Assembly: GCA_016709545.1 (NCBI GenBank)
Contig: JADJMO010000016.1
Coordinates: forward strand, 186,001-250,000
DNA: 64,000 nucleotides
Reading direction: 5' to 3'
Origin: Myxococcales bacterium
Lineage (GTDB): Bacteria > Myxococcota_A > Polyangia > Polyangiales > JADJMO01
How positions within the stretch are numbered: position 1 is the stretch's first letter; every line of letters begins with the position of its first letter. Below, one piece after another: positions 1-9,309 of this stretch. A model generated the notes under the pieces. That model saw nothing but the letters and a program-made list of their open reading frames with translations, had not been told where the DNA came from and searched no databases. Made by a program: the position numbers and the translations under genes.

Positions 1-155
1 ACTCGGTGCGCAAGTACCTGATCGACAAGGGCATCTCGGGCTCGCGCCTCACGGCGAAGGGCTACGGCATGGACGTCCCCATCGACACCAACTCGAACGA
101 GGCCGGCCGCGCCAAGAACCGCCGCGTCGAGTTCGTCCGCACGGACGCCAAGTAA
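1..155 (+). CDS. OmpA-family C-terminal domain protein (3' end only)
   Basis: The gene enters from the left edge; codons are in phase from base 3 and stop at TAA 153-155. The visible 50 residues contain the end of an OmpA-like peptidoglycan-binding domain: an RLTAKGYG turn followed by N-x-x-GRAKNRRVEF, the usual last strand and helix of this domain. Family members anchor an outer-membrane or periplasmic protein to peptidoglycan. The N-terminal part, and so the barrel or lipoprotein type, lies outside the window. Confidence 0.85.
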   Translation, partial: SVRKYLIDKGISGSRLTAKGYGMDVPIDTNSNEAGRAKNRRVEFVRTDAK

Positions 156-235
156 CTGCCGCTATCCGGGGAGGGGGGGGTCCGCGACCCAGGGTCCCCA
201 CGTGGCCGGCTGCCTCCCGCCGAGTCGTGGCTGAA

Positions 236-272
236 CTACACGGAGAAGGTTCCCAGTCGTTCGTCCGTGTAG
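236..272. repeat. Inverted repeat with 9-bp arms downstream of the OmpA gene
   Basis: CTACACGGA at 236-244 and TCCGTGTAG at 264-272 are exact reverse complements around a 19-nt loop. It lies 80 nt after the OmpA stop and about 110 nt before the next start codon. There is no T-run, so it could be a terminator hairpin or an operator for the next gene; the sequence does not decide. Confidence 0.4.
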
Positions 273-383
273 TACATACGGGCGCCCCCGGGCGTCCGCG
301 TCGGCGTCACCCGCCTGCGACGGACTTCCGTAAGCACTTCCCTCGCCCCATCGCCTTCCTGCTTCTCCTGAGGAGCCACTCCG

Positions 384-2166
384 ATGCGTCGTCGCAACTT
401 CCGCACCGTCGTCTTGCTCGTCAGCGCCCTCGGCATCGGCACGTTCGCCAGCATGGCGTCGGGTGCGAACCCCGCCGTGGAGAAGGAGGCCAAGAAGCTC
501 CAGGGCGACGCGATGGACGTCGACTTCCTCTCGCTCGACTACAAGGCGGCCAAGAAGAAGCTCGACGACGCCATCAAGAAGTGCGGCGCAGACAACTGCT
601 CGCCCGCCGTCGCTGCCGGCCTGCACCGCGACCTCGGCGTCGTCCTCATCAACGACAAGAAGGTCAAGGACGGGCAGAAGGAGTTCGACGCGGCGTTCGC
701 GGCCGATGCCACCATCAGCATCAGCAACGACTACCTCGCCAACAAGGACGTGAAGTCCGCGTGGGAGGCGTCCAAGAAGAACGCGGGCTCCGCGACCCCG
801 CCGGTCACCACCACCGCGCCGAGCGGCACCGGCACCGGCAAGCCGCCCACGACCGCTCCCGACGCGGAGGGCAACCTCACCGTCAAGACCAAGCTCGCCC
901 CCACGGGCTACCCGCTCCCGGTCCTCGTCGACCTGCCCGAGGGCCTCGACGTCGACAACGTGAAGCTGTCCTACAAGACGGCCGCGATGGAGAAGTACAA
1001 GACCGTCGACGTCAAGAAGGACTCCGGCAAGTACGTCGCCACGATCCCCTGCGAGGACACCCAGTTCGTCGGCGACATCAAGTTCTACGTCCGCGCCTAC
1101 GACAGCGACAAGAACGAGATCGAGCACTTCGGCACCCTCAAGAAGCCGGGCATCCTCAAGCTCGTCGAGAAGATGCCGGACGACGTCGAGGCCCCCGCCT
1201 ACCCGGGCGGCAAGGAGCCGCAGAAGTGCGTCGACAAGGGCAACTGCCAGCCGGGCTTCCCGTGCGACGCCGACGCCAACAAGAAGCCCCAGGGCTCGGC
1301 TGCGACAGCGACGACGAGTGCCAGTCGGGCCTCGCGTGCGTCGACAACGAGAACGGCAAGAAGTGGTGCTACGAGAAGGCGGGCGAGGGCGGCGGCGGCA
1401 AGAAGGCCGGCGGCGGCACCAAGCTGTGGATCAGCGCCGACTTCCAGCTCGACACCCTCATCCTCCTCGGTGACAAGAACGTCTGCAAGTCGAACTCCTG
1501 GGCCTGCAGCACCGGGAGTACCGATGTCGGTGTTTCTGATGAGAAGGGCATCCAGACCTGGGAAGGAGGCGGAGTCGTTGCGCCTCGTGGAGGCAACACC
1601 GGCACTGGCTTCGGTCTCGGCACCATGCGCGTGCTCCTCGGCCTCGACTATTTCATCACGCCGAGCATCTCGCTCGGCGGTCGCCTCGGGTATGCCTTCA
1701 ACGGCAACCCGACCTCCACCGCCAAGTTCATGCCGTTCCACGCCGAGGTGCGGGCGCAGTACTTCCTGAGCCCCGACAAGGGCTCGGGGGCGCGCCCCTA
1801 CCTCATGTTCGGCGCCGGCCTCGGACAGTTCGACGCGGCGGCAACGCATCGTCGAGGTCGACGGTCGAGCTTGACACGCCCGGGCGACAAGGCCGAGACC
1901 GCGCACGGCGGCCGGACGGACTGGCCGAGTGCCAGGCGGAGCGTAAGCAGGTCCTCATCGACGGCAGCGGCCCGGCGCCCTCCTGTCAGGTCAAGGGCGT
2001 GAAGGCGTATCGCCTCGCCGGCCAGGGCTTCCTCGCCCCCGGCGGCGGCGTGTGGATCCACCTGTCGCCCAAGTTCATCCTCAACATCGGCGGCAAGTTC
2101 CTGCTGCCGCTCCCGACCTTCTCGCCCGGCTTCTCCCTCGAGGTCGGCATCAAGTTCGGCGTCTGA
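384..2166 (+). CDS. Exported protein with C-terminal outer-membrane barrel, frame-disrupted
   Basis: ATG 384 follows a GAGGAG ribosome site and opens a Sec signal peptide (about 26 residues). Then come a Lys-rich helical TPR-like region, a Thr/Pro/Gly linker, a beta-sandwich-like segment, a small Cys motif (CDSDDECQSGLAC) and a C-terminal membrane-barrel-like region ending IKFGV. The same order occurs in the next gene, its clear paralogue (both have DVDFL, the linker and the barrel). The frame breaks near 1297, where one G is missing before TGCGAC relative to the paralogue, and again between about 1850 and 1960. The last frame ends at TGA 2164-2166. Function is unknown; location in the outer membrane is inferred. 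Confidence 0.7.
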
Positions 2167-2188
2167 GCTCGACGACGGCGAGAGCCGC

Positions 2189-2233
2189 GACGGCCGCTTC
2201 CACCCACCCGCCGCGTGGGGTGGGGCGGCCGTC
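2189..2233 (+). terminator. Strong hairpin terminator after the first barrel gene
   Basis: Arms GACGGCCGC (2189-2197) and GCGGCCGTC (2225-2233) pair perfectly, and inner C-rich and G-rich tracts (around 2201-2209 and 2217-2224) extend the stem. TCGCTTT follows directly. It lies 22 nt after the stop at 2166 and before the paralogous gene, so the two paralogues are probably separate transcripts. Confidence 0.65.
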
Positions 2234-2353
2234 TCGCTTTGTCGCTCCCGCTCCGGGTCTGCTTGCTGCGTCGCGTCGGTGTGACGGGTGCACTCGTTCA
2301 GCACCGCTAAAAAGAAGCTTCTTCGACGAAGAGGTGAGTACAATCGTCGCCCC

Positions 2354-4033
2354 GTGCGCTCCTCCTTCGCCTTCGCAGGTAGCCTGCTCCTCGCTTCGCT
2401 TGCGCTCGCTCCTTCCGTCCTGGCCAACGACCCCAAGGTCGAGGGCGAGGCCAAGAAGCTCCAGAGCGAGGCGATGGACGTCGACTTCCTCGGCCTCGAG
2501 CTGAAGAAGGCCAAGACCAAGCTGCAGTCCGCCATCAAGAAGTGCGGCAAGGACAAGTGCAGCAAGCCGCTGCTCGCGTCGCTCCACCGCGACCTCGGCA
2601 TCGTGGCCATCAACAACGGCGACAGCACCGAGGGCGAGGGCGAGTTCACCGAGGCCTTCGCCGCCGATCCCGCCGTGGAGATCGCCAAGGACTACCTGGC
2701 CAACGGCGACGTGAAGAAGTCCTGGGAGGCCGCCAAGAAGAAGAAGGGCGGCACCGGCGGCACCACGACGACGACGGGCGGGGGCGGCAACGAGGACCCG
2801 ACCCCGGCGGGCGACGCCGACGGCGCCCTCACCGTGAAGACCAAGGTCGCGCCCGCGGGCTCCGAGCTCCCGCTCTGGATCGAGATCCCGAAGGGCCTCG
2901 ACGGCGTGGTCTCGGTGAAGGTGCAGTTCAAGGGCGAGGGGATGGAGAAGTACAAGCCCATCGACGCCAAGAAGACCGGCGGCAAGTGGCTCGCCATCAT
3001 CCCGTGCGACGGCACCCTCAAGGCCGGCTCGCTGAAGTTCTTCGTGAAGGCCTACGACGAGGCGAGCGCCGAGGTCGAGCACTACGGCACCATCAAGAAG
3101 CCCGCGACCATCAAGCTGGTCACCACCATGCCCGACGACCAGGAGCAGCCCGTGCTCCCGGGCGACAAGGAGCCCGCGCTCTGCGGCGCCGACGGCAGCG
3201 CGGGCAAGCCCGAGGGCTCCGGGTGTCACGACGACGACGAGTGCGAGAAGGGCCTCGTCTGCATGGAGAACGCCGAGACCGGCAAGAAGTGGTGCAAGCC
3301 CGGCGAGCGGACCGACAAGGCCGCGCCGAGCGGCGCGAGCCCCAAGGTGTGGCTCGGGGTGGAGGGCCAGCTCGACATCGTCTTCCTCGGCGCCGAGCGC
3401 AACATCTGCAAGCAGACCACGTGGACCTGCTCGTGGGACGGCCCCGACGGCCGCAAGGACATCGGCAACTCGCCGGGCATCACCCTCGCCTCGAGCGACA
3501 AGGCCGGTGGTCGCACCGACGGCGGCTCGGCGCTCGCGACCAAGCGCGTGTTCGTGTCGCTCGACTACTTCGTCGTGCCGCGCTTCTCGCTCGGCCTGCG
3601 CCTCGGCTACGCGTTCGGCGGCAACCCCACCGAGCAGGCCAAGTTCCTCCCGTTCCACGGCGAGGTGCGCATGCAGTACTTCATCACGGAGTCCACGCTG
3701 CGCCCGTACTTCATCCTCGGCGGCGGCATCGCGCAGTTCGACGCGCCCGTGCCGAACGCGGTGGTCACGCCGTCCGACAAGACCGTGCCCGGCGTCACCT
3801 GCCTGGACAACAGCACCCCCTCGGCCGACAAGTGCGCCGACGGCACCGACCCGGTGCTCAAGAACGTCACCGCCTACAAGCTCGCGGGCATCGGCTTCCT
3901 CAGCGCGGGCATCGGCACCTGGATCATGGTCGGCAACAAGTTCTCGGTGAACCTGGCCATGAAGATGGTGTTCCCGCTGCCCACCTTCAACTTCACCCTC
4001 GCCCCCGAGATCGGGCTGCGCTTCGGGCTCTGA
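2354..4033 (+). CDS. Exported protein with C-terminal outer-membrane barrel (intact paralogue)
   Basis: About 559 residues. GTG 2354 is chosen because it begins the signal peptide directly (MRSSFAFAGSLLLASLALAP, cleavage after VLA); an in-frame GTG at 2288 would add an unlikely basic extension. Domains: helical TPR-like region (about 25-140), Thr/Gly linker, beta-sandwich-like segment (about 175-270), Cys motif CHDDDECEKGLVC (about 295), then a beta-barrel-like region from about 330 to LRFGL. It is closely similar to the preceding gene over its whole length. No enzymatic motif is visible; the Cys motif may bind a partner at the surface. This copy shows where its neighbour is frame-shifted. 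Confidence 0.8.
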   Translation: MRSSFAFAGSLLLASLALAPSVLANDPKVEGEAKKLQSEAMDVDFLGLELKKAKTKLQSAIKKCGKDKCSKPLLASLHRDLGIVAINNGDSTEGEGEFTEAFAADPAVEIAKDYLANGDVKKSWEAAKKKKGGTGGTTTTTGGGGNEDPTPAGDADGALTVKTKVAPAGSELPLWIEIPKGLDGVVSVKVQFKGEGMEKYKPIDAKKTGGKWLAIIPCDGTLKAGSLKFFVKAYDEASAEVEHYGTIKKPATIKLVTTMPDDQEQPVLPGDKEPALCGADGSAGKPEGSGCHDDDECEKGLVCMENAETGKKWCKPGERTDKAAPSGASPKVWLGVEGQLDIVFLGAERNICKQTTWTCSWDGPDGRKDIGNSPGITLASSDKAGGRTDGGSALATKRVFVSLDYFVVPRFSLGLRLGYAFGGNPTEQAKFLPFHGEVRMQYFITESTLRPYFILGGGIAQFDAPVPNAVVTPSDKTVPGVTCLDNSTPSADKCADGTDPVLKNVTAYKLAGIGFLSAGIGTWIMVGNKFSVNLAMKMVFPLPTFNFTLAPEIGLRFGL

Positions 4034-4080
4034 CCGTGCGGCTCCCCGCTGGCCACGAGCCGCGCGGGTACCGTGGTGCC

Positions 4081-4863
4081 GTGGCGGCGCCGGAGCCGCA
4101 GGAGATCGGGCGCGTCCAGCGCCGTTCGATCCAGCTCGGGCTCCTCGTCATCCTCGTCGGTGGGTTCGTGCCCTTCTTGCTCGCGCTCTTCACGTGGACG
4201 AGGGTCGACGTCGCGTGCAGCCGCGCGAGCGCGCGTGACCTCTCCTGCACGGTCGTCACGGACGAGCTCTTCTCACGGAAGGCCGTCACGCTCGAGCTCC
4301 TCGGGACCACGCGCCTCGACGCCATCGACGTGACGCTGGGGTCCGGCAAGCAGCGGACGAAGACCCAGCGCCTGCAAGCCCGCGCGAGCGGCGCGGTCGT
4401 CGTCCTGTGCGAGCATCCGCAGGTCGCGAGGGCCTTGCCCCCGCTGCAGGCGTTCCTCGCAGACCCGAGCAGATCCACGGTGCAGACGACCACGGGTCGT
4501 TCCACCCTCGCCTACGTCTCGCTGGTCGCCTTCTTCGCGATCGTGATCCTCGGGCTGTGGCTGTCGATGGTCGGAGGCACCACCGTCGTCGCCATCGGCG
4601 AACGTCCGTCCCTCCTCGTCGAGCGTCGGTGGGCACCCGGCCTGTCGACCCGGCGAGAGGTCCCGCTCGCGCGCCTCTCCCACCTGAGCCTCTTCGGTGG
4701 CCGACCACGGAATCCGCTCCGCCTCGTGCTGCAGGGCGGCGAGGAGGTCTTTCTCTACCTGGCCACCGAGCAGGACCAGGCCGAGCTCGCCGCGCTGATC
4801 GATCGGGCCCGGTCGATCCACGCGGACGGGCATGACTCGCCCACCCCGAGCGTTCGGGCCTGA
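4081..4863 (+). CDS. Two-helix membrane protein with PH-like cytoplasmic tail
   Basis: About 260 residues from GTG 4081; GTG 4036, overlapping nothing, is a possible alternative 15 codons upstream. One membrane helix lies at about residues 20-40 (LLVILVGGFVPFLLALF) and a second at about 140-160 (VSLVAFFAIVILGLWLSMV). The C-terminal part (EVPLARLSHLSLFGG...LRLVLQGGEEVFL) looks like the strand pattern of bacterial PH-like domains. No known motif gives a function. It begins about 50 nt after the barrel gene and ends 3 nt before the next start, so the three may be co-transcribed. Confidence 0.6.
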   Translation: MAAPEPQEIGRVQRRSIQLGLLVILVGGFVPFLLALFTWTRVDVACSRASARDLSCTVVTDELFSRKAVTLELLGTTRLDAIDVTLGSGKQRTKTQRLQARASGAVVVLCEHPQVARALPPLQAFLADPSRSTVQTTTGRSTLAYVSLVAFFAIVILGLWLSMVGGTTVVAIGERPSLLVERRWAPGLSTRREVPLARLSHLSLFGGRPRNPLRLVLQGGEEVFLYLATEQDQAELAALIDRARSIHADGHDSPTPSVRA

Positions 4864-4866
4864 GCG

Positions 4867-5436
4867 ATGCCCCGACGTGCCCTCGGCCTGCTCTTCTTCG
4901 TGCTCCTGACCTCCACCGCGTGGGCCGGCGTGACCCCGGCACCGAGCACCAGCGCCGCGCCGATCTCCAGCACCAAGGCCGCCGCCCGCGAGGCCTTCAT
5001 GGCCGCGATGAAGCTCTACGAGGCCGGCGACTACGCCGGGGCGCTGTCGAAGTTCAGCGAGGCCTGGGCGCTCATCCCCGTGTCGACGGTCCGTCTGAAC
5101 ATCGCCCGCTGCCAGGAGAAGCTCGGGCGGACCGCGACCGCGTGGGCCGAATACAAGGCCACCGCGGCCGACGCCAAGGTCGAGGGCAAGACCAAGGTCG
5201 AGACGCAGGCGAACGACGGGGCAGCGGCGCTCGAGCCCAAGGTGCCGTGGCTGACCATCACCGTCACGCCGTCCGACGCGCTGGTGAAGGTCGATGGCGA
5301 GGGCGTCGCGAGCGGCGTCGCTTCCCCCGTCGATCCAGGTGCACGCGTCGTCACGGCGCAGAAGGGCGCGAAGTCCAAGAAGGTCACCGTCGTCGTCGCC
5401 GAGGGCGACAAGAAGAAGATCGCCGTCGCGCTCTAG
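4867..5436 (+). CDS. Secreted TPR / PEGA-like protein
   Basis: 189 residues with a signal peptide (cleavage near AWAG). A helical pair AREAFMAAMKLYEAGDYAGALSKF followed by STVRLNIARCQEKLGR is a tetratricopeptide repeat, residues about 38-90. The C-terminal part (WLTITVTPSDALVKVDGEGV) is a short PEGA-like beta domain. Proteins of this type are frequent in Polyangia envelopes, with unknown partners. The start lies 3 nt after the upstream stop. Its TAG stop shares the palindrome CTAG (5433-5436) with the stop of the convergent amylase gene. Confidence 0.75.
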   Translation: MPRRALGLLFFVLLTSTAWAGVTPAPSTSAAPISSTKAAAREAFMAAMKLYEAGDYAGALSKFSEAWALIPVSTVRLNIARCQEKLGRTATAWAEYKATAADAKVEGKTKVETQANDGAAALEPKVPWLTITVTPSDALVKVDGEGVASGVASPVDPGARVVTAQKGAKSKKVTVVVAEGDKKKIAVAL

Positions 5437-6731
5437 CGCGCCCACACCGTCCACGCACCGCGCTGTTCGTGGACGACCCGGAACGAGCCGCCGGGGCCCG
5501 TGAACGAGGAGCCGATCGAGAGCGCGAGCGCCTCCCTGCCGTCCGCGTCGAGCACGATGCCCGCGAAGCCGCCGTGGCGATCGCAGAGGTCCACCCACCC
5601 GCTGTCCGCGACGACGCCCACCTCTCTGCGCGCGGCGAGCACCGCCGCGATCTGCGCCTCGAACCCCCAGTCGAAGGCGTCGGGCCAGTAGATGCAGGGT
5701 GTCCCGGGCATCGCACACACGAACGCATAGGCGCTCGACTTGAACGCGTCGGGGCAGGGCCAGTGGCGCTGCCCCCAGCCGTTCGCCGCGCACCACGGCG
5801 AGGCGCCGGTGTCGTGGTTGTCCACGTAGGTCACCGCGAGGCGCCGGTCCTCGCGGCGCCGGCTCGCGGCGAGACCGTGGCGCAGGTTCTCGGGGCGCCC
5901 GGTCTGGATCTGCTGCTTCAGGAGCACGTCGAACGCGCAGCTCCGGGCGTCGCGGGCCCAGCCGATGATGCGCGCCCGCTGGTCCTTGCCGTAGCGAGCG
6001 ACGAGCGGGTCGTCGGCGCGGTGGTCGTCACCCTGCCAGTACTCGCCCATCGAGAAGTACTCCTCCTTCCCGGTCTCGCGGATGAACGCGACGACGTCCT
6101 CGGGCGCGTAGCCGTAGACGAAGTCCCAGCGCCAGCCGAGCACGCCGCAGTCGTCCATCAGCTCGTCGAGCGCTGCGCGCATGCGCTCGTGCACGATCGG
6201 GTTCGCGAGGTTCAGATCGAAGTCGCCCTGCAGGAACCGGGTGCCCGTGTCGCCGCCACCTTCGGCCCAGCACGGCCCGGGGAACGGCCAGACGTCGCGC
6301 TGCATGCGGGTGCGGTCGCGGTGGTTCGGCACGAGGTCGACGATCGTGCGGATCCCTCGTTCGCGCAGCGCGGCCACCAGCGCGGTGAGCTCGCCCTTGC
6401 TCCCGTAGCGCGATTCGAGGTCGAAATCGTGCCAGAAATAGCCCTCGCCGCCGCCGTGCACGTCGCCGTTCGACCAGGCCGAGTCGTCGCGCCAGGGCGG
6501 TGGCAGGTAGACGATGCTGCACCCGAGCGCGGCGATGCGGTCGACCATGCCCGCGAGCGTGCGCCACCAGGAGACGCTGCCGCCATCGAGCGTGCCGGTG
6601 CCCTGGGTCTTGACCAGGTTCCAGTGGAACGCCTGCAGGATGGCGTCGCGACCGTCGCCGCGGGTGACCTCGGTCGTGGGGCGCGTGTCGTAGGCCCGAG
6701 AAGCGTCGCGAGAGGTCGGGAGACTCGCCAT
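5433..6731 (-). CDS. Alpha-amylase family GH13 glycosidase
   Basis: 432 residues, no signal peptide, so probably cytoplasmic maltodextrin or glycogen breakdown. All GH13 regions are present: region I DLVPNH (132-137), region II GWRWDFVYGY with nucleophile Asp203, region III FSMGEYW with acid/base Glu230, and region IV VDNHD with Asp307. The pattern resembles maltotetraose-forming (G4) and plant-type amylases, but product size cannot be read from sequence. The ATG at 6731 is preferred; longer in-frame starts run into the promoter of the divergent lipoprotein gene. Confidence 0.9.
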   Translation of the reverse strand: MASLPTSRDASRAYDTRPTTEVTRGDGRDAILQAFHWNLVKTQGTGTLDGGSVSWWRTLAGMVDRIAALGCSIVYLPPPWRDDSAWSNGDVHGGGEGYFWHDFDLESRYGSKGELTALVAALRERGIRTIVDLVPNHRDRTRMQRDVWPFPGPCWAEGGGDTGTRFLQGDFDLNLANPIVHERMRAALDELMDDCGVLGWRWDFVYGYAPEDVVAFIRETGKEEYFSMGEYWQGDDHRADDPLVARYGKDQRARIIGWARDARSCAFDVLLKQQIQTGRPENLRHGLAASRRREDRRLAVTYVDNHDTGASPWCAANGWGQRHWPCPDAFKSSAYAFVCAMPGTPCIYWPDAFDWGFEAQIAAVLAARREVGVVADSGWVDLCDRHGGFAGIVLDADGREALALSIGSSFTGPGGSFRVVHEQRGAWTVWAR

Positions 6732-6773
6732 TCGTTCGGGGGATATCACGTTGTCTGCTCGTTCGCCCTGGCC

Positions 6774-6802
6774 TTGCAGAGGCCCGCGACGGCTCCTAAC
6801 GT
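6774..6802 (+). promoter_or_regulatory. Sigma70-like promoter, probably leaderless
   Basis: TTGCAG (6774-6779), a 17-nt spacer, then TAACGT (6797-6802), 8 nt before ATG 6811. A start about 7-9 nt after the -10 box would put +1 at or next to the start codon. Seen by eye only. Confidence 0.5.
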
Positions 6803-6810
6803 GCCGCGCC

Positions 6811-7830
6811 ATGAATCGCCGCATCGTCCTCGCTGCCCTCGCTCCGCTCGCTGCCCTCGTGTTCCCCGCCGCGTGCGGCGGCGACCAGCAGCCCGAGCCA
6901 AAGACGGCCGCCGCCGCGTCCACGCCGGCGTCCACGTCGGTCGAGCCGCCGGCCTCGGCCACCCCTTCCGCCTCTGCCACGCCCTCCGCGTCGGCCGAGC
7001 CCGCGAAGCCGCCGGCGCCCACGCCGGTGGTGAAGTTCACGGGCCTCTCCACGCCCGAGAGCGTCCTCTACGACGCCGCGCGTGACCGCTACCTCGTGAG
7101 CAACATCAACGGCAAGCCGGTCGACGCCGACAACAACGGCTTCATCAGCGACCTCTCGCCCGACGGCAAGGTCACGAACCTCAAGTTCATCGAGGCCGGC
7201 AAGAACAAGGTCACCCTGAACGCGCCGAAGGGCATGGCCCTCGTGAAGGACGTGCTCTACGTCGCCGACCTCGACACCGTGCGCATGTTCGACGTCAAGA
7301 CCGGCGCGCCCAAGGGCGAGATCAAGCTCCCCGGTGCCACGTTCGCGAACGACGTCGCGGCCTCCGAGGACGGCAAGGTCTATGTGTCCGACAGCGGGCT
7401 CAAGATGGTCGACGGCAAGTTCGAGGGCACCGGCACCGACGCGGTGTGGGTCATCGAGAAGGGCAAGGCCAAGGTGTTCGCCAAGTCCACCGATCTGAGC
7501 CGCCCGAACGGCCTGCTGGTCGACGGCAAGACCGTGCTCGTGGCGCCGTTCGGCGCCGCCGAGATCTACCGCGTGGACGACAAGGGCAAGAAGTCCGACG
7601 CCACCAAGCTCCCGAAAGGCGGGCTCGACGGCATCCTCAAGGTCGGTGATTCACTGCTCGTCTCCAGCTGGGAGGCGTCGACCATCTACAAGGGCAAGGT
7701 CGGCGGCACCTTCGAGCCGATCCTCGAGCAGCTCGGCGCGCCGGCCGACATCGGCTGGGACAGCAAGCGCTCGCGCGTGCTCGTGCCTCGCTTCATGGGC
7801 GACGTGGTCGAGGTGTACGAGGTGAAGTGA
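6811..7830 (+). CDS. SMP-30/NHL-type beta-propeller lipoprotein
   Basis: 339 residues. ATG 6811 gives a lipoprotein signal with Cys at PAACGG; an upstream in-frame start would bury it. A Ser/Ala/Pro-rich tether follows (about residues 25-70), then a propeller of the SMP-30/gluconolactonase superfamily: LSTPESVLYDAARDRYLVSN, FANDVAASEDGKVYVSD and LDGILKVGDSLLVSS mark successive blades. Substrate unknown; possibly binding rather than catalytic. The upstream -35/-10 pair fits a leaderless transcript. Confidence 0.8.
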   Translation: MNRRIVLAALAPLAALVFPAACGGDQQPEPKTAAAASTPASTSVEPPASATPSASATPSASAEPAKPPAPTPVVKFTGLSTPESVLYDAARDRYLVSNINGKPVDADNNGFISDLSPDGKVTNLKFIEAGKNKVTLNAPKGMALVKDVLYVADLDTVRMFDVKTGAPKGEIKLPGATFANDVAASEDGKVYVSDSGLKMVDGKFEGTGTDAVWVIEKGKAKVFAKSTDLSRPNGLLVDGKTVLVAPFGAAEIYRVDDKGKKSDATKLPKGGLDGILKVGDSLLVSSWEASTIYKGKVGGTFEPILEQLGAPADIGWDSKRSRVLVPRFMGDVVEVYEVK

Positions 7831-7851
7831 CGCCGGCCCTCGGGTCCGGCG
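7831..7851 (+). terminator. Possible short hairpin after the propeller lipoprotein
   Basis: CGCCGG (7831-7836) and CCGGCG (7846-7851) form a 6-bp GC stem directly after the stop codon. No T-tract follows, so termination is uncertain. Confidence 0.3.
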
Positions 7852-7920
7852 AAACGGCGGGACGGGTCCCGGACTTCGGTCTACGATCCGGCCCGCCCGC
7901 CTTTTTCCAGTGGAGTGCCC

Positions 7921-9309
7921 ATGCGTCACCTTGCCTTGGTCGTCTCGCTCGCAGCCCTGTACGGCTGCAGCAGTCCAGAACGCGTCGCCGAGACCCCGGA
8001 CAGCGCGGGTGACACGTCGGGCGAGACGCTGCCCGACACCAGCGTGCCCGACGTCGACGGGAGCGCCGACGCGCCCACGGACGCCAAGCCGTGTGAGGGA
8101 GGCCTCGAGTGCCTGCGCCCCACCTGCAGCGCGGGCGCGACCACCTCGCTCAGCGGCATCGTCTACATGCCGAACGGCAAGGTGCCGCTCTACAACGCGA
8201 TGGTGTTCATCCCGAACGCGCCGCTCCCGGCCATGCCCGTGGGCGCGACCTGCGACCGCTGCGGCGTTCCGCCCGGGGGCAGCCCGCTCGCCATTGACCT
8301 CACCAAGACCGACGGCAAGTTCACGCTGAACAACGTGCCGGCCGGCGCCAAGATCCCGCTCGTCGTGCAGATCGGCAAGTGGCGTCGCCAGACGGAGGTC
8401 GAGATCAAGCCCTGCGAGGCCAACGTGCTCACCGACCCGGAGCTCACGCGCCTGCCGCGCAACCGCAAGGAGGGCAACCTGCCCAAGATCGCGGTGACCA
8501 CCGGCGGCTGCGACAAGCTCGCCTGCATCCTCCCCAAGATCGGCATCGACGCGACGGAATACGGCGTCGATGGGGCCGACGCCGCCGTGCACTTCTACGC
8601 GGGCAGCGGCGGCACGGGCGGCCCCGCCGGCATGAAGCCGGCCAAGACGCTCTGGGACAGCACGCCCAAGCTCATGGACTACGACCTCGCGCTGTTCAGC
8701 TGCGAGTGCAGCGAGGCGCCCGACTCGAAGAGCGCCACCTCGTACGCCGCGGTCAGCGCCTACCTCGGCGCGGGCGGTCGCATCTTCACGACCGACTTCC
8801 AGTACAATTGGTACAAACAAAGCCCAGATCCGAAGATGCAGGCCATGGCCACCATCCCCGGTGGCGCGCCCACGGCCGAGAACCCGGTCACGCTGCAGCT
8901 CGACTTCGCCAAGGGCAAGGCGCTCGCGTCGTGGATGGTCGCGGTCGACAAGACCTACCCCTTTGCCAAGGTCACCTGCGACTACGTGTTCGGCAACATC
9001 ACCGACGTGCCCGACAAGTCGGTCGCCCAGGTCTACGCCACGTCGGGCTCGTCCCCTCCCTCGGGCCTCTCGTATCCCCGCTTCGTCAGCGTGAACGCCC
9101 CCGCCGGGCGGCCGGTCGGCTCGCAGTGCGGCAAGGCGGTCCACCTCGACGCGCACATCAACCAGAAGGACACCCTCGACGCCTCCTTCCCCAAGGGGTG
9201 CACGTCGCCGCTCACCGCCGGCGAGCAGGCGTTTGCTTTCTTCCTGTTCGACGTCGGAGCCTGCCTCCAGGACGACACCAAGGACCCGGTCGTCCCCCCG
9301 CTGAAGTGA
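7921..9309 (+). CDS. Lipoprotein with carboxypeptidase-regulatory-like domain
   Basis: 462 residues. ATG 7921 has GGAG five bases upstream and gives a clear lipobox (LYGC, Cys16); GTG 7915 is weaker. After an Asp/Thr-rich tether comes a beta-sandwich region (SLSGIVYMPNGKVPLYNAMVFI...GKFTLNNVPAGAK) typical of carboxypeptidase regulatory-like domains. It is followed by an alpha/beta region with a ThuA-like flavour (MDYDLALFSCECSEAP...LGAGGRIFTTDFQYNWY). Many cysteines suggest an exported, disulfide-bonded protein. The role is unknown. The stop TGA overlaps the GTG start of the next gene. Confidence 0.75.
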   Translation: MRHLALVVSLAALYGCSSPERVAETPDSAGDTSGETLPDTSVPDVDGSADAPTDAKPCEGGLECLRPTCSAGATTSLSGIVYMPNGKVPLYNAMVFIPNAPLPAMPVGATCDRCGVPPGGSPLAIDLTKTDGKFTLNNVPAGAKIPLVVQIGKWRRQTEVEIKPCEANVLTDPELTRLPRNRKEGNLPKIAVTTGGCDKLACILPKIGIDATEYGVDGADAAVHFYAGSGGTGGPAGMKPAKTLWDSTPKLMDYDLALFSCECSEAPDSKSATSYAAVSAYLGAGGRIFTTDFQYNWYKQSPDPKMQAMATIPGGAPTAENPVTLQLDFAKGKALASWMVAVDKTYPFAKVTCDYVFGNITDVPDKSVAQVYATSGSSPPSGLSYPRFVSVNAPAGRPVGSQCGKAVHLDAHINQKDTLDASFPKGCTSPLTAGEQAFAFFLFDVGACLQDDTKDPVVPPLK

